Shown here: positions 55,421-64,000 of the stretch, in pieces | How the letters are laid out: every line of letters starts with the position of its first letter | How positions within the stretch are numbered: the first letter of the stretch is position 1 | Assembly: GCA_009995705.1 (NCBI GenBank) | Contig: JAADBR010000004.1 | Location: 22,805 to 86,804 of the forward strand | Direction of reading: 5' to 3' | DNA: 64,000 nucleotides | From: Microcystis aeruginosa W13-11 | GTDB lineage: Bacteria; Cyanobacteriota; Cyanobacteriia; Cyanobacteriales; Microcystaceae | Notes under the pieces: model-generated | What the model was told of the DNA's origin: nothing | The model's input: the letters and a program-made list of their open reading frames with translations, nothing else | Database searches by the model: none | Position numbers and translations under genes: made by a program

Positions 55421-55453
55421 AAAAACCGCTAGTTATAGAAATAACTAACGGCT
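55421..55453 (-). terminator. Bidirectional terminator after psbJ
   Basis: CCGCTAGTTAT and ATAACTAACGG form a stem, with six A residues on the left and five T residues on the right, so it can stop transcription from either side. On the minus strand it lies 31 bases past psbJ. Confidence 0.85.
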
Positions 55454-55483
55454 TTTTGCCCGGGGAAATTACCCGGAATAGAA

Positions 55484-55603
55484 TTACATAGAGGAACCTA
55501 AACCGGCGTAAGCTCCGTAGAAGAAAAGACCAACCACGGCGATCACGCCTAGACCGACGATGGTGGCGACTAACCACAAAGGAATACGACCTTCTGCGAA
55601 CAT
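55484..55603 (-). CDS. psbJ: Photosystem II protein PsbJ
   Basis: 39 residues: [20 protein letters not shown] and ending [11 protein letters not shown], one membrane helix. The AGGAGGTG ribosome site precedes ATG. It is the last gene of psbEFLJ. PsbJ regulates electron flow around QA and QB and aids assembly. Too short for most gene-length cut-offs. Confidence 0.95.
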   Translation of the reverse strand: MFAEGRIPLWLVATIVGLGVIAVVGLFFYGAYAGLGSSM

Positions 55604-55645
55604 GAATAACACCTCCTAATTGCGATGACAATGAATCGGAAATAA

Positions 55646-55765
55646 TTAGTTAAAGAAATAGCTGGAAAATAAAATTCCCAAGACAGCAACTAGGAGTAAA
55701 CCTAGGTAAAGAGAAGTACGATTTAACTCCACAGCTTGCCGATTCGGATTAGGTGTTCTTTCCAT
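55646..55765 (-). CDS. psbL: Photosystem II protein PsbL
   Basis: 39 residues: [20 protein letters not shown] then one membrane helix ending SSYFFN. It matches PsbL exactly in type and length. PsbL lies at the monomer interface and supports QA function. Third gene of the psbEFLJ operon, ten bases after psbF. Confidence 0.97.
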   Translation of the reverse strand: MERTPNPNRQAVELNRTSLYLGLLLVAVLGILFSSYFFN

Positions 55766-55775
55766 AATTGTTCTC

Positions 55776-55910
55776 CTAGCGTTGAATAAACTGCATTGCC
55801 GCAATTGCACCGATAAAGAAGACAGTGGGGACCGCTAAGGTATGAACTGCCAACCAGCGAACGGTGAAAATGGGGTAAGAAATGGGTTGATTGGGATTAC
55901 CACTAGCCAT
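55776..55910 (-). CDS. psbF: Cytochrome b559 beta subunit
   Basis: 44 residues: [20 protein letters not shown] contains the heme-ligand His, with one membrane helix, ending AAMQFIQR. With PsbE it binds the heme of cytochrome b559 in photosystem II. It follows psbE by 25 bases. Confidence 0.97.
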
Positions 55911-55935
55911 TGTTTTTATCCTTAATTAAAGTAAA

Positions 55936-56181
55936 CTACTGATTAAACTGCTCGATTTGATTTTTGGCCTCAAAGCGATCATTAACAATTGGTAATTCTT
56001 GACGCTCTTGAGTGTAATACTCATCGGGACGGGGAGTGCCAAAAACATCGTAAGCTAAACCAGTACTCACGAATAACCAACCTGCGATAAACAGCATGGG
56101 GATGGTGATGCTATGGATAATCCAGTAACGAATACTGGTAACGATATCGCCAAAAGGACGTTCGCCGGTACTACCTGACAT
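55936..56181 (-). CDS. psbE: Cytochrome b559 alpha subunit
   Basis: 81 residues: [20 protein letters not shown], the heme-ligand His in [11 protein letters not shown], one membrane helix and the lumenal tail [18 protein letters not shown]. Essential for photosystem II assembly. First of the four psb genes, 78 bases after ycf48 on the same strand. Confidence 0.98.
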   Translation of the reverse strand: MSGSTGERPFGDIVTSIRYWIIHSITIPMLFIAGWLFVSTGLAYDVFGTPRPDEYYTQERQELPIVNDRFEAKNQIEQFNQ

Positions 56182-56259
56182 GGACGGTTCTCCTCGGAAT
56201 GATAGGACTTGAAAAATTCAATCTCTATAATAGAGACTTTCTTGACCCTGAGACAAGTT

Positions 56260-57252
56260 TTAGGCCGGTTCGCTAGGGGGATTATATTTCAGTAAAACCC
56301 CATTTTGTCCCAAGACAAAACCCTTGTCGGAATTGATAAAAACAATTCGATAGAGATTGGAGGGGACACTTTCCACCGCGCGATCTTTTTGCCAAGATTG
56401 GCCGTTGTCATCACTGACCAAGAGATTGCCGCTACCACCAGCGACCCAAATTTCTTCGGGGGTGCGGTAGTTGAGGTCCAAAAGTCCCCAACTGGTGGAA
56501 AACTCGGGGAATACCTTATCTTCCCATGTATCGAGATCATTGGGGCTAGTAAATTGTAGTTGACCACCCCGGGCCAGGGCCCACAGTTCCCCATTTTCAC
56601 CATAACCGACTTTTTGTAGGCGGCGGGAGGAAAGACGATTGTGGGGTTGCCATTCTGTTGACCCCGGTTCCCAGGTGGAATAAAAGTTACCGCGTGCGGA
56701 AACGGCCACGTATTTACCATCATGGGAACGAACAATTGTCCGGGCCACACCCACAGCACCTTCCACTAAAGCTTGCCAAGTTTTGCCCCCGTCTTTAGTG
56801 CGGTAGATAGCACCTAAATCCGTGACCATTTCGGCGGTTTTGTCGTTCAGAGCGATAATTCCGTAGGGGGAACCGGGTAATTTTTCACTTAAGGAAATAC
56901 GAGACCAGCTGCTGCCCCCGTCTTCGCTATGGAGAAGAATTGAGGGTTTACCGACAATCCAACCCTCTTGGTTGTGGAAACTGACGGCGCTAAAGCTAAC
57001 TTTTTCGTCGCCAAGGTTGAGGACTTTTTGCTGCCAGTTATTCCCCCCATCGCTGGTTTCAAAGAGGGTAGATTTGGTTCCCACTAACCAACCGTGCTGC
57101 AGGTCGTCGGTAAAGGCGATATCGGCAAAAGTGGAGTCGGTGTCGAGGGTGAGGATTTGCCAAGGACTACTGCTCAGGGATGGCACATTACTACAGCTAA
57201 AGCAGAAAAAGGCTACAGCTAGAACTATTATGAATTGTTTCAGTTTTCTCAT
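56260..57252 (-). CDS. ycf48: Photosystem II assembly factor Ycf48/HCF136
   Basis: About 330 residues from ATG 57252 (TTG 57276 possible). A lipoprotein signal ends in the lipobox FSCS. The rest is a seven-bladed propeller: LFETSDGGNNWQQKVL, LLHSEDGGSSWSRISL, and IYRTKDGGKTWQALVE are repeated BNR-like blades. Ycf48 binds pre-D1 and helps form the reaction-centre complex in the lumen. Between rubA and psbE, the standard cyanobacterial order. Confidence 0.97.
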   Translation of the reverse strand: MRKLKQFIIVLAVAFFCFSCSNVPSLSSSPWQILTLDTDSTFADIAFTDDLQHGWLVGTKSTLFETSDGGNNWQQKVLNLGDEKVSFSAVSFHNQEGWIVGKPSILLHSEDGGSSWSRISLSEKLPGSPYGIIALNDKTAEMVTDLGAIYRTKDGGKTWQALVEGAVGVARTIVRSHDGKYVAVSARGNFYSTWEPGSTEWQPHNRLSSRRLQKVGYGENGELWALARGGQLQFTSPNDLDTWEDKVFPEFSTSWGLLDLNYRTPEEIWVAGGSGNLLVSDDNGQSWQKDRAVESVPSNLYRIVFINSDKGFVLGQNGVLLKYNPPSEPA

Positions 57253-57359
57253 CAATGGTTCAGAGGTATTGGTCAAGGAATCGGGACGGATTAAGGTTTG
57301 TCCCCGATGGGTTACAGGCTCATAAGAGCGGTTAGATTTAAAGATAATGAGTGCTTGAG

Positions 57360-57707
57360 TTAGTTTAAACCGTATAAACTAATAAAGAAAACAAATCCTA
57401 GCGCTAAAGCCCCGAAAATCAAAATATTTTTTTGTGCGGGAGTGAGACGGTTGACTCCAAAACCATAGCTAAGATTTTCTTGGAATCCCGAAGGAGCATC
57501 TTTAGCTCCGATGTTGATAAATTGGGAACGACGCACACCACACACGGGACAGCGCCACGTTTCTGGCAATTCCTCGAAGGGGGTTCCAGCAGGAGTGTTG
57601 GTTTTACTATCTCCCTTGCTGGGGTCGTAAACGTAGCCGCAGGAGCGACATTCGTAGTTGGCAGGGGCCTGGTCGGCTAGGGTTAGTTCTGGTGGGCGAT
57701 CGCTCAT
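57360..57707 (-). CDS. rubA: Membrane-anchored rubredoxin RubA
   Basis: 115 residues from ATG 57707; the TTG 27 bases earlier gives a hydrophobic extension that is atypical. The iron site is made by [12 protein letters not shown] and [13 protein letters not shown] (two CxxC). A C-terminal membrane helix ([20 protein letters not shown]) anchors it. RubA is needed for photosystem II and I biogenesis, acting with Ycf48. First gene of the rubA-ycf48-psbEFLJ cluster. Confidence 0.95.
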   Translation of the reverse strand: MSDRPPELTLADQAPANYECRSCGYVYDPSKGDSKTNTPAGTPFEELPETWRCPVCGVRRSQFINIGAKDAPSGFQENLSYGFGVNRLTPAQKNILIFGALALGFVFFISLYGLN

Positions 57708-58096
57708 GACTAAGATTAAAGGAATTTTCAACACTCTGTTACAAATTATCCTTGAAAATTGACCTCTCTCACGGCCAACCCCTAACAGAATAGCCAGTTT
57801 TCAAGTCTGAAAAGGATTAGCGAGGCAGCATATCGGCTTAAAAAAAACTAAGACTAATCTATTAGGGCTTAAATGTCTATTAAAACTTTATTAAGTTTAT
57901 ATTTGGGCTATTTACCCTGATTTTGGTACTCAAATTTATTCCGAGAAATTGAGAAATTTCAGGCAGGGAAGAAATTCGGGGTCTGATTTCTCACCTCTAA
58001 CTGATTATTCTTGACCAAATTGACTAAATCCCTGGCTTAATTTCTTCTTAGAGGCGAGAGTGAAGCTAAATTACTTGTTCCTCTCCCTTATGGAGG
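57708..58096. other. AT-rich gap upstream of rubA
   Basis: No gene is seen in about 390 bases. It should contain the promoter of the rubA cluster, which was not resolved, and ends at the first CRISPR-type repeat. Confidence 0.4.
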
Positions 58097-58133
58097 CTTT
58101 CCATTTAATTAATTTCTAAGTGCGAGTAGAGAG
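58097..58133 (-). CRISPR. Solitary CRISPR-type repeat, copy A
   Basis: A 37-bp unit, CTTTCCATTTAATTAATTTC then TAAGTGCGAGTAGAGAG. In the minus orientation it ends ATGGAAAG, like many cyanobacterial CRISPR repeats (TTAATTGAATGGAAA). It differs by two or three bases from the units at 58665 and 58737. It lies 49 bases past the Rieske gene. Confidence 0.55.
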
Positions 58134-58182
58134 TCACTAATTCTACCCGTGTCTCCAAAGTCATGGTATTCCCTCAACCCCG

Positions 58183-58611
58183 TTAAGCTTTTTTCACAAA
58201 AATAACGTCTTTTTCGACCTTGACTTGATAGGTGGTTAGATTGCGTTTTGGGGGTTTATTCGTGACCACCCCAGTGGCGGTAAATTTTCCCGGATGGCAG
58301 GGACAAGCTAAAATCTGTGCGCCAGTATTCCATTTCACCGTACAGCCTTCATGGGTACAAGTCGGGTTTACTGCACTGATCTTTTTCGTCTTTTTCTCCC
58401 AGATTAGGAGCAAGGAGCCGACCGGGGATTTTTTATCCAGAAAACTGCCTTTGGCTTCCAATTCTTTGAGGGTAATGCCCGTCACTTTCACAAAGCCATC
58501 CGCCGCTTGGGCCAGGGTCATCTCTTGGTCGGTAGCCGTCCCTAGTATTTCTGGGGCGCAGGCCATGGCTCCGCCAACACCAACGAGGGCAACAAATTCA
58601 CGACGATTCAT
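58183..58611 (-). CDS. Short Rieske 2Fe-2S protein (PetC3-like)
   Basis: 142 residues. The N-terminus MNRREFVALVGVGGAMACAP looks like a Tat or lipoprotein signal, with RR and a cysteine in AMACAP. The cluster motif is CTHEGC ... CPCHPGKF, a full Rieske ligand set (two Cys, two His). It is much shorter than the cytochrome b6f PetC and resembles PetC3 of the plasma membrane. Partner unknown. It is flanked by CRISPR-type repeats on both sides. Confidence 0.8.
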   Translation of the reverse strand: MNRREFVALVGVGGAMACAPEILGTATDQEMTLAQAADGFVKVTGITLKELEAKGSFLDKKSPVGSLLLIWEKKTKKISAVNPTCTHEGCTVKWNTGAQILACPCHPGKFTATGVVTNKPPKRNLTTYQVKVEKDVIFVKKA

Positions 58612-58664
58612 GGGATTAGGTTTTTTCCAACAGCAACGTTAACTTTCACTGTACCGTAGAAGCT

Positions 58665-58773
58665 CTTTCCATTCAATTAATTTTTAAGTGCGAGTAGAGA
58701 GTATTCTTGGAAGAATAATCCTGAGCCTCTTACTCACTTTCCATTCAATTAACTTCTAAGTGCGAGTAGAGAG
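58665..58773 (-). CRISPR. Two-repeat mini CRISPR array (orphan)
   Basis: Two 37-bp repeats (58665-58701 and 58737-58773), differing at two positions, enclose a 35-bp unique stretch, normal repeat and spacer sizes. Both end ATGGAAAG on the minus strand. The spacer begins TATTCTTGGAAGAATA, a 16-bp palindrome, which is unusual. No cas gene is in the window. Probably a relic. Confidence 0.6.
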
Positions 58774-58873
58774 GGCCAGTAAGCAAACCCCTGACATTGA
58801 TTATTATTCATTCTTAATTCTCCTGACGACCGACTCCTAACCCTAACAACAATTGATTTTTACAAGACTCCTA

Positions 58874-61800
58874 ATGAATCCCCTCGTCAATTATTTTCGC
58901 AACCTGCAAGAAATCCACTCCTCCCAAGCAGCGGTAAAAGAAACCTCCTACTACGGCACTCTCGAAACTCTCCTCAACGAAATCGGTAAAACCCTAAAAC
59001 CGCGAGTGCGCTGCATTATCAACCTCAGAAATCAGGGTGCGGGATTGCCGGACGGGGGACTTTTTAACGTCGATCAATTCCCCAAAAATCAAGAATTAGA
59101 GCCTTTTACGGCGGTTTTTCCCGAAAGAGGCGCGATCGAGATTAAGGGAACCAAAGAAGATGTCAAAAAAATCGCCGCCAGCGAGCAAGTACAAAAATAC
59201 TGGCAAAAATACGGTCAAGTATTAGTCACCAATTATCGCGATTTTCTGCTCATCGGTCGCAATAGCCAAGGTCAACCGGTAGAATTAGAAGCCTATAGTT
59301 TAGCCCCGTCAGAAGCCGAGTTTTGGCTAAAAACCTCAAATCCATCCAAATTCGCCACAGAACAGGGTGATAGCCTCTTAGAATACCTAAAGAGAGTGCT
59401 TTTACAGGCGGCTCCTATCACCTCACCGGCTGATGTTGCTTGGTTCCTCGCTTCCTATGCGCGGGACGCAAAAGCACGTTTAGAACATCATTCCGATCTT
59501 CCCGCTCTGGCCAATATTCGTCAAGCTTTAGAAAATGCCCTAGGTATCAAATTTGAACAGGAACAGGGAAATAAATTTTTTCGTTCTACCCTCGTGCAAA
59601 CCCTCTTTTATGGTTTATTCTCTGCTTGGGTATTATGGCACAAGCAAAACCCCGATCGCGAGGATAATTTCGATTGGAAATTAGCAGCCTACTATCTCCA
59701 TGTTCCCATGTTAGCGATTCTTTTTGAACAGATCGCCGCACCGAGTAAGTTAAAATCTTTGGGATTAGTAGAAGTTTTGAACTGGACCGGTGCAGCTTTA
59801 AATCGAGTGCGACGAGAGGAATTTTTTCGTCAATTCGATGAAGGACAAGCGGTACAGTATTTCTATGAACCATTTCTGCAAGCTTTTGATCCCGATTTAC
59901 GCAAGGAATTGGGAGTTTGGTACACTCCTCCGGAAATTGTTCGCTATATGGTAGCGCGAGTCGATCGAGTTTTACGAGAAGAATTAAATATCGAGGACGG
60001 TTTAGCTAATCCCGATGTTTATATTCTCGATCCTTGCTGTGGAACCGGCGCTTATTTAGTCGAGGTTTTGCGCTACATTACCGATACTTTACAGGAAAAT
60101 GGCGCGGGTGCTTTAGCCATGGCTTTGGTGAAAAAAGCAGCCATAGAAAGAATTTTCGGTTTCGAGATTTTAACCGCTCCTTTTGTCGTCGCTCATCTAC
60201 AATTAGGTTTATTCCTGCAAAGTTTGGGTGTACCTTTAATAGAAGATAGTGAACGCGTCGGGGTTTATCTGACTAATGCTTTAACCGGTTGGCAACCCCC
60301 AGACGAGGAAAGCAAACAGAAAATTCAACAGCTACAATTAAATTTTCCGGAGTTAAATAAGGAACGAGAGGCAGCTGATGAAGTTAAGCGCGGTAAACCG
60401 ATTTTAGTTATTCTCGGTAATCCTCCCTACAATGCTTTTGCTGGAACCAGTCCCACGGAAGAAGCAGGTTTAGTGGAAGTATATAAACAGGGTTTGATCT
60501 CCGATTGGGGGATTAAAAAGTTTAATTTGGATGATCTCTATGTGCGCTTTTTTCGTTTAGCAGAAAGATGTATCTCTGAAAATACCGGTAAAGGAGTTGT
60601 TTGTTATATTTCTAATTTTTCCTATCTCGCTGATCCTTCTTTTGTGGTGATGCGGCAAAGATTTTTACAAGAATTTGATCGTCTTTGGTTTGATTGTCTC
60701 AATGGTGATAGTCGGGAAACGGGAAAGTTAACCCCCGAAGGTAATCCCGATCCTAGTGTTTTTTCTACTCAATACAATAAGGAAGGAATTAGAGTCGGGA
60801 CAACTATCGGATTAATGGTAAGAAAGGAAGTAAGGAATAAAAATATTGATGTCTATTTTCGCCATTTCTGGGGAGTTTCTAAACGAGAACAGTTATTAGA
60901 TAGTTTAAATAATCAAGATTTTGATGCTTTTTATCAAGTCTCTAACCCAGAACCATCTAATCGTTATTCTTTCCGTACCTCCGATGTTTCTTCTCACTAT
61001 TTAGCATGGCCAAAATTAACAGATTTAAGTGCCGAGTCTCCAATTACAGGATACAAAGAAAATCGAGGCTATAGTTTTATTGATACCGATAAAACTATCC
61101 TTACTGAAAGAATAAGTCAATACTTTGATAAAAATGTTTCTTGGGAAGACTTAGAGAGATTAAATACAGGTTTGACCAAAGATGTCGCTCGATTTGATGC
61201 GAAGAAAGCACGAGATAAAATTTTAAAATTACAGGAAAAGTTTAATCAAAAAATGCTGCTTCGTTATCTGCTAAGACCCTACGAAGTTAAGTGGTGTTAT
61301 TATACTCAAATCAGACCACTTTGGAACGAATCTAGACCCTCATTATTTATTCATCAATTTCAAGGTAATTCCTTTTTAGTCAGTCGTCCTGCTGGAGTAG
61401 CAACCCCTGAAGGAATACCTTTTTATTTTACTAACTGTTTAGGAGATTTTGACTTTATTAGAGGTCATGCTTATCATTTCCCGATGCGATTACGTCAAAA
61501 TTCAGAGAAGGTGAATACAGAAGATAATACTCAAGGAAAATTATTCGATTCCAGTAACTTTAATAGTCCTTCAATAAAAGCCAATCTCTCGAAAAAATCT
61601 CGTCAATACTTAAATCAACTGGGTATTAATAATCTCGAGGAAAATATCGAGAATGCCTCCTTAATTTGGCTGCACGCATTAGCGATTGGATACTCTCCCT
61701 TGTATCTTCAGGAAAATGCCGACGGTATTCGTCAAGACTTTCCAAGAATTCCCCTTCCCAAGAGCCAAGAATTATTAATTAAATCTGCCGAACTAGGACG

Positions 61801-62329
61801 AGCGATCGCCTCTCTTTTAGACACAGAAAATTCCGTTATAGGAGTGACAAAAAAACCGACCCCTGCACTGCAAAAAATCGCCTTGATTTCCTGCACTGAC
61901 GGGGGAAATTTAAACCCAGACAAGGGAGATTTAATTATTAACGTCGGTTGGGGACATGGGGGTAAAAATGGCGTGACGATGCCGGGTAAAGGAAAAGCGA
62001 TCGCAAGACAATATACAACCGCAGAAATGAGCGTAATTAGCCCAGAAATGCGAAAATTATTAGGAACGAAAACCTATGATATTTATCTCAACGATCGAGC
62101 CTATTGGCAAAATATACCGGCCCGGGTGTGGGAATATACCATCGGGGGTTATCAAGTCATTAAAAAATGGCTAAGTTATCGCGAGGAAAAATTATTAGGA
62201 CGGGGATTAACTATCGCAGAAGTGCAGGAAGTAAGCGAGATGACTAGAAGAATTACTGCGATTATTCTCCTAGAATCAGACTTAGATAATAACTATCAAA
62301 ATATCAAAGCGGCAGTGTATTCTTTTTAA
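58874..62329 (+). CDS. Single-chain type IIG restriction-modification enzyme (type ISP family)
   Basis: 1151 residues from ATG 58874. An N-terminal PD-(D/E)XK nuclease is indicated by Asp60 (GLPDGGLF), Glu89 and Lys91 (GAIEIKG). A helical middle leads to an adenine methyltransferase: motif I DPCCGTGAYLVEVL (Asp386) and motif IV NPPY (516-519). The C-terminal 400 residues should be the specificity domain (type ISP). No helicase motor is seen, so IIG is a better name than ISP. It cuts and methylates DNA at an unknown site. No separate S or R gene is adjacent. Confidence 0.85.
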   Translation: MNPLVNYFRNLQEIHSSQAAVKETSYYGTLETLLNEIGKTLKPRVRCIINLRNQGAGLPDGGLFNVDQFPKNQELEPFTAVFPERGAIEIKGTKEDVKKIAASEQVQKYWQKYGQVLVTNYRDFLLIGRNSQGQPVELEAYSLAPSEAEFWLKTSNPSKFATEQGDSLLEYLKRVLLQAAPITSPADVAWFLASYARDAKARLEHHSDLPALANIRQALENALGIKFEQEQGNKFFRSTLVQTLFYGLFSAWVLWHKQNPDREDNFDWKLAAYYLHVPMLAILFEQIAAPSKLKSLGLVEVLNWTGAALNRVRREEFFRQFDEGQAVQYFYEPFLQAFDPDLRKELGVWYTPPEIVRYMVARVDRVLREELNIEDGLANPDVYILDPCCGTGAYLVEVLRYITDTLQENGAGALAMALVKKAAIERIFGFEILTAPFVVAHLQLGLFLQSLGVPLIEDSERVGVYLTNALTGWQPPDEESKQKIQQLQLNFPELNKEREAADEVKRGKPILVILGNPPYNAFAGTSPTEEAGLVEVYKQGLISDWGIKKFNLDDLYVRFFRLAERCISENTGKGVVCYISNFSYLADPSFVVMRQRFLQEFDRLWFDCLNGDSRETGKLTPEGNPDPSVFSTQYNKEGIRVGTTIGLMVRKEVRNKNIDVYFRHFWGVSKREQLLDSLNNQDFDAFYQVSNPEPSNRYSFRTSDVSSHYLAWPKLTDLSAESPITGYKENRGYSFIDTDKTILTERISQYFDKNVSWEDLERLNTGLTKDVARFDAKKARDKILKLQEKFNQKMLLRYLLRPYEVKWCYYTQIRPLWNESRPSLFIHQFQGNSFLVSRPAGVATPEGIPFYFTNCLGDFDFIRGHAYHFPMRLRQNSEKVNTEDNTQGKLFDSSNFNSPSIKANLSKKSRQYLNQLGINNLEENIENASLIWLHALAIGYSPLYLQENADGIRQDFPRIPLPKSQELLIKSAELGRAIASLLDTENSVIGVTKKPTPALQKIALISCTDGGNLNPDKGDLIINVGWGHGGKNGVTMPGKGKAIARQYTTAEMSVISPEMRKLLGTKTYDIYLNDRAYWQNIPARVWEYTIGGYQVIKKWLSYREEKLLGRGLTIAEVQEVSEMTRRITAIILLESDLDNNYQNIKAAVYSF

Positions 62330-62674
62330 TTAAATGATTGAAACCTGTCATTTCCTAGAATTGGTTAAAATCAAGCTATAGACCACTCGGAATCGGCACG
62401 ATAACAGTCTGACAACCCTGCTACAGCAAAACTGTGTTAAGATTTAAACAGATATTCAACGCAATTATATGAGTAGCTTTTTTCCTATGGTATTAGGTGA
62501 ACTGGACTCAGAGCAGTTATTAAAAGTTGAAGATGTTTGGCTTTTTTGACTTGGGCTGCTCTAGAACTATGAATTTCTGAAAATGCGATCGCTTAAGTTA
62601 AAATAGAGAGGTTCAGTTTTAGGGACGAAAAAGGTAAAATAGATTAAAAGCTTACAATCTTCTAACTCGCTGCT
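62330..62674. other. Gap between R-M gene and toxin-antitoxin pair
   Basis: About 345 bases. A short frame from 62469 (MSSFFPMVLGELDSEQLLK, stop after 27 codons) looks like a fragment of a gene but has no known family. GCGATCGC (HIP1) is at about 62585. The antitoxin promoter must lie at the end. Confidence 0.4.
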
Positions 62675-62911
62675 ATGCCGGTCACTCGCCAAGCTCTTAA
62701 GCAAGACCTTGACCAACTAACTAATGATCAACTTCAGCAAATTGCTGACTTCATTGCTTTTCTCAAGTTCCAAGATAAACGCCGCCGGATCATTCTCGAT
62801 CCTAGTCAACTTGCCTCCCTTGCGACTGATTTCGCCGAGGAAGACCGCATCTTTGCCGAAGCTGGAATGGATGATTATGCGGTGATGCTTGCTCAGGAAG
62901 AGCATCAATGA
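62675..62911 (+). CDS. Antitoxin of a MazF/PemK pair
   Basis: 78 residues, helical: ALKQDLDQLTNDQLQQIADF and FLKFQDKRRRIILDPSQLAS, with an acidic tail (TDFAEEDRIFAEAG). It overlaps the toxin start by four bases (ATGA), the usual arrangement. No clear DNA-binding fold is recognised. It should bind and inhibit the following MazF-like protein. Confidence 0.75.
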   Translation: MPVTRQALKQDLDQLTNDQLQQIADFIAFLKFQDKRRRIILDPSQLASLATDFAEEDRIFAEAGMDDYAVMLAQEEHQ

Positions 62912-63321
62912 CTGAACAGCTTAAACGTGGGGAAGTTTGGTTAGCAAACCTCAATCCTGCTCAGAACCTTGAGCAGGCAGGCATTCGTCCCATGATTATT
63001 TTTCAAAATGATATTGTTTCTCAATTTTCCACAACAACCATTGCTATTCCCCTAACGACAAACCAACGCCGTGCTTCATTACCAATCTGTATGTTGATTA
63101 CACAGGGAAATGGCGGGTTATCGCAGGATTCAGTAGCACTTTGTTTTCAAATTAGAGTGCTAGATAAGACCCGTTTAATTGAGCGGTTAGGACTACTTAG
63201 GACTGAAACAATAGCTCAACTAGAAGATGTTGTGTTGGTAACATTAGGATACCAATTATTAAGGATAGATACGATCACCGATCTGGTCGGGTGCAAAAAC
63301 CCGCAGGTAACGCACCAATAA
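62908..63321 (+). CDS. MazF/PemK-family mRNA interferase
   Basis: 137 residues. The family start KRGEVWLANLNPAQNLEQAG then RPMIIFQND, the strand TTIAIPLTTNQRRASLP and the closing DSVALCFQIRVLDKTRLIER are all present. MazF toxins cleave mRNA. It is translationally coupled to the antitoxin. The protein is full length, so the pair may be active. Confidence 0.9.
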   Translation: MTEQLKRGEVWLANLNPAQNLEQAGIRPMIIFQNDIVSQFSTTTIAIPLTTNQRRASLPICMLITQGNGGLSQDSVALCFQIRVLDKTRLIERLGLLRTETIAQLEDVVLVTLGYQLLRIDTITDLVGCKNPQVTHQ

Positions 63322-63592
63322 TATCTTTGAGGCTCATCCCAATAATTTTCTCTAGCTTCGGGAATTTCTATGAAAAGCTGGTAGGCGTTAGGCTGTATTT
63401 GTTATGACATCAACGCCCCGTATTGTTCTCGGTAAAACCTCACACCCTACAGGGAGCATCCCAATTGTGCAATGAGTATAAATGCTTAAGTGACCAACGA
63501 AGCTACCCTTAGGGTTATATAGCGCACCTAAATGAAATGTAAAAACCCTCCGTTTGCCGTCTTGATACACTTGACTTCTAGAGCCTACCCGT
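63322..63592. other. Gap after the toxin gene
   Basis: No supported gene in these 270 bases. A minus-strand frame at 63388-63603 (MICERVGSRSQVYQ) starts with TTG and has no family likeness. The stretch may be the outer part of the ISKra4 element. Confidence 0.35.
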
Positions 63593-64000
63593 TCACAAAT
63601 CAATTAGGCGCACTATAGCAACATTGAGATAAGCACAACGGAGCCTTAAATATTGTGGCACATTTTCTGCTTTCCACTGCGCTCCTACAATTTTCATCCG
63701 AGAGCTAATCTGCTTAATCATTGACTCGACACTGCCTGAGCCGATACAGATTCCCAATTCCTGATACAAACCCTAATCAGGTATTCGGGAGCGGTGCTTA
63801 TTCACATCAGCCCAAAAGTTGACCACCCCTGTGCCTTTCCAATCTTTCAATTCCTAATAGCCTAAATCGATTTCTCCTGCCCACAGGTGATTTTCCACCC
63901 GCTTGAGGACTTGATTAGAACCTCCCACCTTATGTAAGTTTTCGTTCAAGTGAAACCAGATGTTCTCTAAGGGCCAATTCAATAGCTTCAAAGTCTTTCA
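63593..64000 (-). pseudogene. ISKra4-family transposase remnant
   Basis: Reading leftward from the window edge: NWPLENIWFHLNENLHKVGG, RVENHLWAGEIDLGY, then a stop; ELKDWKGTGVVNFWADVNKH, a second stop; then ELGICIGSGSVESMIKQISS and GAQWKAENVPQYLRLRCAYL, the ISKra4 C-terminal motif with its catalytic Glu. Two in-frame TAG codons show it is dead. The gene continues beyond the window. Confidence 0.8.

Noticed and set aside
55245..55483. psbT after psbB
   Set aside because: Looked for the short PsbT frame on both strands; only terminators and a repeat-like stretch are present.
63388..63603. 71-codon minus-strand frame
   Set aside because: Begins with TTG in a different frame from the transposase, no family likeness, beside a decayed insertion sequence.

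Overview
The window is cyanobacterial and most likely from Microcystis or a close relative. It encodes photosystem II proteins (CP47, cytochrome b559, PsbL, PsbJ, Psb28), the aerobic chlorophyll cyclase AcsF, the lycopene-cyclase paralogue CruP, a group 1 sigma factor of the cyanobacterial SigA type, and the PanC-Cmk fusion typical of cyanobacteria. The palindrome GCGATCGC (HIP1) recurs throughout, and the intergenic regions are full of short palindromic repeats and insertion-sequence debris, as in Microcystis. The genus is an inference from gene content and repeat style; no search was run.

Layout. 0-5 kb: the tail of an Rpn/DUF4351 gene, a winged-helix/sigma-r4-like regulator, a YdeP-type molybdopterin oxidoreductase, an lprI-like gene split by a 114-bp miniature element, tRNA-Gly and a HAD hydrolase. 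5-11 kb: accessory region with a membrane AAA ATPase carrying an internal 12-bp repeat, an expanded palindromic element, a trypsin-STAND ATPase with its Trypco1 partner, a DUF4926/DUF6883 pair, and traces of a second collapsed copy of the trypsin unit. 11-24 kb: mostly core genes (panC-cmk, two PIN proteins, a NAGPA-like glycosidase, phasin-like, FKBP, psb28, degenerate DinG-like, cruP, leuA, sigA). 24-27 kb: an AT-rich HEPN-motif gene joined directly to the remains of an Rpn gene. 27-33 kb: PucC-type transporter, pentapeptide protein, two-component hybrid and Ca-type P-ATPase. 33-35 kb: a small effector-like gene carrying an amyloid-like motif, followed by a 43-codon reading frame with the same motif that looks like the beheaded start of an NLR/STAND gene, cut by an IS256 remnant. 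35-52 kb: citrate synthase, transport, chlorophyll synthesis, ankyrin, PP2C and ABC1-kinase genes. 53-58 kb: photosystem II cluster with psbB converging on rubA-ycf48-psbEFLJ. 58-64 kb: a Rieske gene flanked by orphan CRISPR-type repeats, a single-chain type IIG restriction-modification enzyme, a MazF/PemK toxin-antitoxin pair and an ISKra4 remnant.

How it fits together. rubA, ycf48, psbE-F-L-J and psbB serve photosystem II assembly; psb28, acsF, cruP and the PucC-like carrier serve pigment and photosystem supply. The accessory parts read as a defence and conflict layer in turnover: trypsin/Trypco1 NTPase, amyloid-signalling remnant, HEPN protein, PIN and MazF toxins, YoeB remnant, type IIG enzyme and relic CRISPR repeats. 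Several of these are broken or duplicated, and repeats or insertion sequences sit at the breakpoints.
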